Source: an uncultured Eubacteriaceae bacterium
GTDB lineage: Bacteria > Bacillota > Clostridia > Eubacteriales > Anaerofustaceae
DNA: 5,446 nt
Direction of reading: 5' to 3'
Assembly (NCBI GenBank): GCA_947058225.1
Contig: CAMSGF010000071.1
Span: 1 to 5,446 of the forward strand
The notes below the pieces were generated by a model that saw only the letters and a program-made list of their open reading frames with translations, searched no databases and was not told where the DNA came from. Position 1 is the stretch's first letter. Each line of letters opens with the position of its first letter. The position numbers and the translations under genes are program-made. Of the stretch, positions 1-4,481 are shown one piece after another.

Positions 1-100
1 GTTTTCAATATATTTAACAATACGCTTTAATTGGTTTTAAATTCAAATTAAATAAAATATCTATATTCATACGTAAATTTTTTAAAAAAAATATTACATA

Positions 101-589
101 TTATTCATATTTGTGTCTGATACTTTTCTTATAATATTTAAGTCTTTTCTTAATAAGTTTTTCATCAACACCAAAATAAGATGTCATTTCATACATAGAC
201 ATATTAAGATTATTTTCTATTTCAAAGTCGGGAATTAGAAAATATAATATAAATGCTTCAACCTGACTTTCCTGTTTATCAAGTTGCAATTTTTCATTTT
301 CCAATTGGTTTGTGCAATGAATTAAAATATGACCGAGTTCGTGGGATAGTGTAATTCTTCGTTCATCTTCATTATCTTTCTTTCCGCATATAACACAGTT
401 TCCAAGAACACAAGACCTCTTGCAGTTATCAAAGTATTCTATATTGTAGCCATAATCATATATAATTTCTTCTATAATATTTATTCCAATAGGAAAAGAG
501 GTTATATCATAATCTTTTAGTAGTTTGTTTGCAATTTTAAATATATTCTCATATAAATGAGTGTTCATTCCATATGTATATTCTGCCAT
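101..589 (-). CDS. ImmA/IrrE-family zinc metallopeptidase
   Basis: This is a predicted cytoplasmic metallopeptidase of 162 residues. The zinc site HELGH is at residues 83-87 and follows RRITLS, as in the usual R-x-T-L-x-HELGH context. The expected downstream acidic segment (ESQVEAF, 107-113) leads into the LIP motif (118-120), matching the E-x-x-A-x-x-F-A-x-x-LLMP pattern that supplies the third ligand. Family members cleave HTH repressors such as ImmR or respond to stress, but no repressor gene is visible here, so the target is unknown. An unusual cysteine group (C56, C60, C65, C68) lies just before the active site. The start is uncertain: the ATG at 587-589 has no ribosome site and sits in the T-tract of the upstream gene's terminator. 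Met8 (566-568) is an alternative, with only a weak GGA in front. Expression may depend on read-through or on an internal promoter. The family call is secure; the start is not. Confidence 0.85.
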   Translation of the reverse strand: MAEYTYGMNTHLYENIFKIANKLLKDYDITSFPIGINIIEEIIYDYGYNIEYFDNCKRSCVLGNCVICGKKDNEDERRITLSHELGHILIHCTNQLENEKLQLDKQESQVEAFILYFLIPDFEIENNLNMSMYEMTSYFGVDEKLIKKRLKYYKKSIRHKYE

Positions 590-591
590 AA

Positions 592-624
592 CAATAAAAA
601 ATAAAGAAGGCGTAAGCCTTCTTT
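592..624 (-). terminator. Rho-independent terminator after the DUF1858 gene
   Basis: A perfect 9-bp stem (603-611 pairing with 616-624, AAAGAAGGC/GCCTTCTTT) has a 4-nt loop at 612-615. On the minus strand it is followed by a T-rich run (TATTTTTTATTG). It begins right at the stop codon of the DUF1858 gene and ends the bactofilin-DUF1858 unit. The plus-strand side also ends in five T's, so it could work in both directions, but no plus-strand gene runs into it. The T-tract reaches almost to the ImmA-type gene's first ATG. Confidence 0.88.
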
Positions 625-813
625 TTAAGCAATTTTATTCAAGTCTTCCACAAGCTTGTCCACATCGATACCATGAGCTGATGCTCCCTGTTCCAATGTT
701 TCAAACCTTGCAGCCATACAACCTATACAACCTAATCCATACGCTTGGAAAACACCAACTGCATCAGGATATTTTTCAACTATTTCCATTATTCCCATAT
801 CTTTAGTAATCAT
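625..813 (-). CDS. DUF1858 / hybrid-cluster-associated redox disulfide domain protein
   Basis: This 62-residue protein is made up of a single DUF1858 domain. The diagnostic core is YGLGCIGCMAA (25-35), with the C29-x-x-C32 pair expected to form a redox-active disulfide. It continues into ETLEQGASAHGID (38-50), also typical of the family. The N-terminal half (a short ITKDM strand, then the IVEKYPDAVGVFQ helix) matches the usual layout, so the gene is full length. Such proteins are common in anaerobes and are often found near hybrid cluster protein or other redox proteins. The exact role is not established and no redox partner lies in this window. The start is firm: AGGAGG (821-826) lies 7 nt upstream of the ATG. 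It follows the bactofilin gene by 42 nt with no terminator between them, so the two are probably co-transcribed. Confidence 0.93.
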   Translation of the reverse strand: MITKDMGIMEIVEKYPDAVGVFQAYGLGCIGCMAARFETLEQGASAHGIDVDKLVEDLNKIA

Positions 814-855
814 TGCTATACCTCCTAAAATATATTTTACTTAAAATAGTATTAA

Positions 856-1257
856 TTATTCTTCGCTTTTGATTATTTCTTCGATTTTTGTGCTTTCATC
901 ATCTTCCTTAATCTTACAATTTCCTATAAATATCGCACCTTCATCAATAATGATACTGTCGACATAAATATCACCTGTAAGCTTTCCAGTAGATAAGATT
1001 TTTAATTGTTCACACGTAATAATACCCTCAACCGTCCCAATTATATGAACCACTTTTGCCTTAATATTACCACTTATAAACGCATTTCTTCCGACAATTA
1101 AGTTTCCGTCAACACTCGTGTTTCCTTTTAAAGTTCCTTCGTATCTAACAGAACCCGTAGAAGAAATATCTCCTACAAAGGTAACATCTGCACCGACTAT
1201 TGTATCGACTTGTTCGTAGTTTACTCTGGCAACTTTTTCCACTTTGCTTCTGGCCAT
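856..1257 (-). CDS. Bactofilin family polymer-forming cytoskeletal protein
   Basis: This 133-residue protein matches bactofilins (DUF583), which polymerise without nucleotide into filaments and act as scaffolds at the inner face of the membrane in cell-shape or envelope processes. Residues about 17-116 form the core of a right-handed beta helix. Short repeats show the regular hydrophobic/glycine pattern: VGADVTFVGDI, GSVRYEGTLKGN, GNLIVGRNAFISGNI, TGKLTGDIYV, EGAIFIGNCKI. Short charged tails flank the core: a basic N-terminus (ARSKVEKVAR) and an acidic C-terminus (KEDDESTKIEE). The length is usual for the family. The start is supported by AGGGGG (1265-1270), 7 nt before the ATG. A good promoter lies just upstream, and the DUF1858 gene follows in the same transcript. 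Bactofilins often sit beside an M23 peptidase gene, which is absent here. Confidence 0.93.
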   Translation of the reverse strand: MARSKVEKVARVNYEQVDTIVGADVTFVGDISSTGSVRYEGTLKGNTSVDGNLIVGRNAFISGNIKAKVVHIIGTVEGIITCEQLKILSTGKLTGDIYVDSIIIDEGAIFIGNCKIKEDDESTKIEEIIKSEE

Positions 1258-1292
1258 TATTTAACCCCCTTATATTCACCTAACAATGAAAA

Positions 1293-1321
1293 ATTATACA
1301 ATAAAGCTTATCAAAATACAA
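1293..1321 (-). promoter_or_regulatory. Sigma-A-type promoter for the bactofilin-DUF1858 unit
   Basis: On the minus strand, a TTGTAT -35 box (1316-1321) is followed after exactly 17 nt by a consensus TATAAT -10 box (1293-1298). The expected start of transcription is near 1286, giving a leader of about 30 nt that contains the AGGGGG ribosome site. A 7-bp inverted repeat (1303-1309 with 1320-1326, AAAGCTT/AAGCTTT) overlaps the edge of the -35 box and the spacer. It could be an operator or a weak hairpin behind the patatin gene. Confidence 0.75.
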
Positions 1322-1342
1322 GCTTTTATAATAACTTTCAAG

Positions 1343-2179
1343 TTAATTTTTACTAAATAATGCAGTAATTTTATCCATATTTTTCACCGCTTCATTATAC
1401 CCTATATTATACAGGTTGTCCACCATATCATTTGTTATATTGAAGCTGCTTTTTATATCGAGCATAGGAGAGATGACTAAGTTGGAATTGGCAAGTCCCT
1501 GTTCAAAACTCCTCTTTGCCATTATATCAATAGTCGTTGTCAAAATATCGAGATATTTCGTGCTATTTTTACCAACAGTCGAATATTTTTTTAAATTTAC
1601 ACTTAAAACTTTATCTATTCCTCTGTTCTTTAAAACATCGGCTGGCATATTGTTTGAAACCATTCCGTCAACTAAAATCATATCATTGTATTCAACAGGA
1701 GTAAAAACACCGGGAATCGAACAGCTCGCCCTGCAGCATTTTCCAAGCTCTCCGTCTTCAAATACAATCTCTCTTCCGTCTTTTAAGTTTACCGCAACGC
1801 AGTAAAAAGGAATTTTCATATCGTCAAAGCCCTTATCTCCTATTAAAGCCAAAAGGAAGTTTTCAATTATCTCAGAATTAATTGCAGGGTTAAAATTTTT
1901 AATCATATTTACTGCGTTTTCACCCTGCTTTACATCGGCATACTTTTTAGAAATGCTGCTGTATCCTAAAATATCGGTAAGTTTTTGATTTTTACAAAAC
2001 TCAAGTATTTCATCCGAACTGTATCCAAGTGCATAAGCAGCTCCCACCAAGCTTCCCGCACTGTTTCCGCTTACTGCATCAAAAGTTATATTATTTTCTT
2101 CCAATGCTTTTAAAACTCCTATATGGGCAAAGCCTTTTACACCGCCGCCGCTAAGGCAAAGTCCTGATTTTTCTGTCAT
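1343..2179 (-). CDS. Patatin-like phospholipase (RssA/YchK-type serine esterase)
   Basis: This 278-residue protein is a predicted serine lipid acyl hydrolase with a Ser-Asp dyad. The oxyanion-hole motif GGGVKGFAHIGVL covers 11-23. The nucleophile elbow GNSAG covers 38-42, with Ser40 as nucleophile. The CSIPGVFTPV segment (153-162) and the catalytic Asp171 in VDGM (170-173) complete the patatin pattern. The Asp motif is DGM rather than the commoner DGG or DGA. There is no signal peptide or membrane segment, so it is likely cytoplasmic. The natural substrate is unknown. The length is normal for the small bacterial patatins. The start is supported by AAAGGGG (2186-2192), 6 nt before the ATG. It is probably transcribed on its own: a terminator-like hairpin lies upstream and the bactofilin promoter downstream. 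Its own promoter is not obvious; the best candidate is a weak TATATA near 2200-2206. Confidence 0.93.
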   Translation of the reverse strand: MTEKSGLCLSGGGVKGFAHIGVLKALEENNITFDAVSGNSAGSLVGAAYALGYSSDEILEFCKNQKLTDILGYSSISKKYADVKQGENAVNMIKNFNPAINSEIIENFLLALIGDKGFDDMKIPFYCVAVNLKDGREIVFEDGELGKCCRASCSIPGVFTPVEYNDMILVDGMVSNNMPADVLKNRGIDKVLSVNLKKYSTVGKNSTKYLDILTTTIDIMAKRSFEQGLANSNLVISPMLDIKSSFNITNDMVDNLYNIGYNEAVKNMDKITALFSKN

Positions 2180-2228
2180 TATAAACCCCTTTCTTTTATA
2201 TAATCAAAATATATTTTTTATAAAACAT

Positions 2229-2254
2229 AAGGAAAATACAATCGCATTTTCCTT
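2229..2254 (-). terminator. Terminator-like hairpin after the membrane-anchored protein gene
   Basis: A perfect 9-bp stem (2229-2237 with 2246-2254, AAGGAAAAT/ATTTTCCTT) encloses an 8-nt loop. It starts 5 nt beyond the stop codon of the upstream minus-strand gene. The minus strand then continues ATGTTTTAT, so the T-tract is interrupted. The stem is AT-rich, which suggests a moderate rather than strong terminator. Confidence 0.6.
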
Positions 2255-2259
2255 AACTT

Positions 2260-2718
2260 TTATTTTATCTTATCTAATTTTTTTATAAGGTTGGTATTCT
2301 TCATATTTTCTATTATTTTTGTGGCCTCATCGTTTCGTATCCAAACCTTTCCATAATCAAAGCCGATTTTATTCCCATCTAAAAAGGCATTGAGGGAAGT
2401 ATCATCAGAAAAATGTATAAATAAAGTTTCTTTTGAATACTTGGGATTATTAAACAAAACGACATCTTGCATATTTGCTTTTTTTACAAAAGCATTGAAA
2501 AGCTCATCATTATCAGTAATTTCCTTTTTTTGTTTTATAACGGACCTAAACGGTTCATCTTTATACTGGACATATTCTATCTTTGTGATTTTTTTATCGT
2601 TAAGTCCAAGAGACAGATAATTATTTTGTGCGGCCACAAAAGGAATAAAAATCAGTATTATAAATATCAAACATAACAAGACACAAAATTCGGGTATATA
2701 TTTTTTATATTTTTCCAT
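2260..2718 (-). CDS. Membrane-anchored or secreted protein of unknown function
   Basis: I do not recognise the family of this 152-residue protein. It has a basic N-terminus (MEKYKKY), then a strongly hydrophobic segment at about 11-30 ending FVAAQ. That can be read as an uncleaved anchor, or as a signal peptide cut after the AA at 29-30; there is no lipobox cysteine. The remaining ~120 residues are charged and should lie outside the cell. They look like a small alpha/beta domain: strand ITKIEYVQY (44-52), helix NDELFNAFVKKA (70-81), strand ETLFIHFSD (97-105), and DYGKVWI (121-127) before a last helix (EATKIIENM). It starts 3 nt after the stop of the PII-like gene. Its ribosome site is poor (a GAAAGA about 12 nt upstream), so translational coupling to that gene is likely. 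The pairing suggests a shared process, but no function can be given. Confidence 0.75.
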   Translation of the reverse strand: MEKYKKYIPEFCVLLCLIFIILIFIPFVAAQNNYLSLGLNDKKITKIEYVQYKDEPFRSVIKQKKEITDNDELFNAFVKKANMQDVVLFNNPKYSKETLFIHFSDDTSLNAFLDGNKIGFDYGKVWIRNDEATKIIENMKNTNLIKKLDKIK

Positions 2719-2721
2719 AAT

Positions 2722-3072
2722 CTATTTAATATCTTTCCCTTTATATCCAAAAATAAGTTCAACCGGCATAACAAACATAAAACCGATTCCGCTATTTTCA
2801 ATATTGTTAAGAACTTTTAAAACTTCTGTTGTTACTTCATCGAGTTTATCATCGTCTTTTATAACTGAAATAATGGTTCTGTTTTCCGGCAATTTATTAT
2901 TTGTTATATTTCTTAAGCTGCCAAAAGTGGAATGAGTGGAAGAATAATTCATTTCAACATCTCCAAGCCCATGGCTATCCAAAATAGTTCCTCCCACACC
3001 GCTTGCAAGCAATATATTATGGATTTCTTCTATAAGAAATATATCGTTTAAAATTATAAATAATGCGTGCAT
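2722..3072 (-). CDS. PII-like (GlnB-fold) small regulatory protein
   Basis: This 116-residue protein has the layout of the PII/GlnB ferredoxin-like fold. It opens with a strand (ALFIILN, 3-9), a helix (LIEEIHNILLASG, 13-25), and the strand-turn VGGTILDSHGLGDV (26-39), which resembles the G-x-G-x-T stretch before the PII T-loop. A loop of about 40-60 follows. Then come the strand RTIISVIKD (65-73), the helix KLDEVTTEVLKVLNNI (76-91), and GIGFMFVMPVELIFG (95-109), which resembles the PII C-terminal FV-x-PV strand. The T-loop lacks the usual uridylylated tyrosine, so it is not a classical GlnB and its ligand is unknown. It is probably a cytoplasmic trimer. The start is supported by AAGGAGA (3079-3085), 6 nt before the ATG, with a promoter just upstream. 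The gene is the first of a two-gene unit. Confidence 0.75.
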   Translation of the reverse strand: MHALFIILNDIFLIEEIHNILLASGVGGTILDSHGLGDVEMNYSSTHSTFGSLRNITNNKLPENRTIISVIKDDDKLDEVTTEVLKVLNNIENSGIGFMFVMPVELIFGYKGKDIK

Positions 3073-3107
3073 AGCTATTCTCCTTATATTATTGCTTTTA
3101 TTTAATT

Positions 3108-3138
3108 ATTATAACACAAAAAATATAATTATTGTTAA
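3108..3138 (-). promoter_or_regulatory. Extended -10 promoter for the PII-like gene pair
   Basis: On the minus strand a consensus TATAAT (3108-3113) is preceded by TGT, giving the extended -10 form TGnTATAAT. A TTAACA element (3133-3138) matches five of six -35 positions, but its spacer is 19 nt. The extended -10 could compensate for that. The ribosome site and start codon of the PII-like gene follow within about 40 nt. Confidence 0.7.
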
Positions 3139-3189
3139 AAATAAGAAAATTTGTGAGAGGAGAATTTTGTATTTACGTTTGATTTTTTT

Positions 3190-3345
3190 GTTTGGATGCG
3201 GGGGGGGCGGCGGGTGAAATGCAAAAGCATTTCACTGACAGGCGATTTATATCGCCTGAACTTTTGTGAATAGGATATTTAAAAATTTATTTTTAAATAT
3301 CCTATTCACAAAAGCCGCCGCCCCTACTCCACCCCATACCCAAAC
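3190..3345. repeat. Nested inverted-repeat element with a cloverleaf-like four-way junction
   Basis: The core at 3204-3324 consists of an outer 10-bp stem closing three perfect hairpins, all with 4-nt loops. The outer stem is GGGGCGGCGG at 3204-3213 with CCGCCGCCCC at 3315-3324. Arm A is 9 bp (3214-3222 with 3227-3235). Arm B is 8 bp (3239-3246 with 3251-3258, CAGGCGAT/ATCGCCTG). Arm C is 25 bp (3261-3285 with 3290-3314). Only five bases (3236-3238 and 3259-3260) are unpaired at the junction, so 104 of 121 bases are in Watson-Crick pairs. Outside it, 3190-3203 and 3332-3345 form a weaker inverted repeat (11 of 14 matching, ends GTTTGG/CCAAAC). The right side has 7 extra bases. No transposase gene or clear target duplication is seen. 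It is most likely a MITE-like or other non-autonomous repeat, or a structured regulatory element. The structure is certain; the identity is not. Confidence 0.8.
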
Positions 3346-3570
3346 TCATTGTTATATATGCGACAAACAAGTCATTTTAAAGCGCTATCCCTTCATACTC
3401 TATATTCATTTTTATCCTAAAACAGCATTACTGCATGAAAAACCACTATTAATCCATAAATCATACTTATATACTAATTCATATGCTCATCACTATCTCA
3501 CCTCATAACATATTTCACTCCTAACCCAACTCTTTTCTCCGTCAAAACTCCCACTTCACCCCTTATTTAT
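3346..3570. other. Non-coding stretch with extreme strand bias (G-poor on plus)
   Basis: No convincing gene is present. On the plus strand this stretch has only about a dozen G's but many C's and is dominated by A, T and C. The minus strand is correspondingly G-rich and C-poor. Minus-strand ATGs open only very short frames (the longest I read are about 10-15 codons) without ribosome sites. It lies between the ABC operon terminator and the nested repeat. It may be part of the same inserted element or decayed sequence; nothing here decides between these. Confidence 0.5.
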
Positions 3571-3596
3571 AAAAATAACAGCCTCATAAGAGGCTG
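3571..3596 (-). terminator. Rho-independent terminator of the ABC transporter operon
   Basis: A perfect 7-bp GC-rich stem (3579-3585 with 3590-3596, CAGCCTC/GAGGCTG) has a 4-nt loop. On the minus strand it is followed by TTATTTTTAT. It begins 5 nt after the stop of the 25-codon ORF, so that ORF would be in the same transcript as the permease gene. Confidence 0.87.
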
Positions 3597-3601
3597 CCAT
3601 A

Positions 3602-3679
3602 TTAATTAACTGATTTCTTTCTTTTTAAAAAGAAGAAACCTAAGATGGAAAGCATCAAAATCGTTATAAATTTTTTCAT
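3602..3679 (-). CDS. 25-residue hydrophobic peptide ORF, permease-tail-like
   Basis: This ORF of 25 codons plus stop encodes a single-span peptide. It begins MKKFITILMLSILG, continues with three Phe and a Leu, and ends in a basic KRKK cluster. A perfect GGAGGT lies at 3692-3697, but the 12-nt gap to the ATG is longer than ideal. A stop codon directly before the ATG rules out an in-frame extension. It sits 40 nt after the permease stop and 5 nt before the terminator. Its C-terminal half resembles the permease's own C-terminus (LSILG-FFF-LKRK against LSVLGLVFFRRK). By eye about 38 of 50 aligned bases agree, with one 1-nt gap. It could be a real membrane micropeptide, or the remnant of a duplicated or lost second permease gene. 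The ORF is certain; its expression is not. Confidence 0.45.
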   Translation of the reverse strand: MKKFITILMLSILGFFFLKRKKSVN

Positions 3680-3719
3680 TTAGTCAGTATTACCTCCATT
3701 TAATATCTTATTAACAAGG

Positions 3720-4481
3720 CTAATTGATTTCTTTTCTTCTGAAAAATACTAACCCTAAAACCGAAAGAATTGCAAAATAAGCGATTCCTATAATCATTAC
3801 ATTCTTTATAAGCTCAGGAGAGAACACACTTGCACTCACAATCTGGTCCGGATAAACCGCCAAATGTTTATTCATAAGAAATTCATATACTTTTGGAAAC
3901 TTTAGTCCGACAAGCTGAATTAAGTTTGGCAAAAATGTAAAGTACAATACATAAAGCACAGTGTGAACCGTTGAATTGCTTATTACACTTGATAAGAAAT
4001 ATGAAAGTCCTATCGCTCCAAGCCAAAGCGGTGCCAATAACACAAATGTCTTCATCATCTTATCTATGACGGCAAATGTTAAGGAAGACGCCCCGCATAA
4101 GATAAGTGTTGATAATAGGTAGACAAGCCATATAAATGCTACTGAAAATGCAACCATTATAACTCCGACAATGAGTTTACCTATATAAACCTGTGCTCTT
4201 GAAATACCAAAGCTTATGGTATTTTTTAAAACCCTTATCCTGCCTTCTGCGGACCATATCCCGTCAATTACCATAACGACCAGATACCACCCGACAACTG
4301 ATGCCATCATTATTCCGTAGAATATACCTCTCTCTGCGGGAAGTGTTGCAGGGTCCCCGCTCCACGATAGTTTTAATACCAGTTCAAACAATACTCCGCA
4401 GACTGCAAAGAAGCCTAAATATCCGTAAGTGTACTTATGATTAAAAATTCTATAAAATTCACTTTTAATATAATTAAGCAC
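3720..4481 (-). CDS. ABC-2 type transporter permease, peptide-resistance type
   Basis: This 253-residue polytopic membrane protein is the permease partner of the preceding ATPase. It opens with MLNYIKSEFYRIFNHK, the typical cytoplasmic N-terminal helix of ABC-2 permeases. About six membrane segments can be read, near 19-37, 54-73, 101-127, 145-166, 172-193 and 227-247. The loop after segment 2 carries EGRIRVLKNTISFGISRAQ (79-97), a motif common in BcrB/LanE/LanG-like permeases. The protein ends in a basic FFRRK tail. The start is a GTG at 4479-4481 overlapping the ATPase stop by 8 nt, with a G-rich ribosome site (GGGGGTGGG) just upstream, so translation is probably coupled. Length and topology suit exporters that remove membrane-acting peptides such as bacitracin or lantibiotics. 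The substrate is inferred from family resemblance only. Confidence 0.88.
   Translation of the reverse strand: MLNYIKSEFYRIFNHKYTYGYLGFFAVCGVLFELVLKLSWSGDPATLPAERGIFYGIMMASVVGWYLVVMVIDGIWSAEGRIRVLKNTISFGISRAQVYIGKLIVGVIMVAFSVAFIWLVYLLSTLILCGASSLTFAVIDKMMKTFVLLAPLWLGAIGLSYFLSSVISNSTVHTVLYVLYFTFLPNLIQLVGLKFPKVYEFLMNKHLAVYPDQIVSASVFSPELIKNVMIIGIAYFAILSVLGLVFFRRKEIN

Noticed and set aside
561..806. Plus-strand frame opposite the DUF1858 and ImmA-type genes
   Set aside because: It is antisense to a clear DUF1858 gene with a strong ribosome site, runs through the terminator hairpin, and has no domain.
1416..1805. 129-codon plus-strand frame
   Set aside because: It lies antisense within the patatin gene, whose catalytic motifs are all intact. 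It has no ribosome site or domain.
2390..2676. Two plus-strand frames opposite the membrane-anchored protein gene
   Set aside because: They overlap each other and the better supported minus-strand gene, which is part of a tightly packed operon.
3204..3324. tRNA or tRNA-like gene suggested by the cloverleaf shape
   Set aside because: All loops are 4 nt, there is no 7-nt anticodon loop or TTCG-type T-loop sequence, and one arm is 25 bp.
3190..3345. CRISPR array or complete insertion sequence
   Set aside because: There are inverted, not spaced direct, repeats, and no transposase or cas gene is present in the window.
3266..3508. An 80-codon plus-strand reading frame starting at a GTG inside the long palindromic arm
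   Set aside because: It starts within a perfect hairpin, has no ribosome site at its start, and its composition reflects the G-poor strand bias. The translation (many Pro, His, Tyr) shows no recognisable domain.
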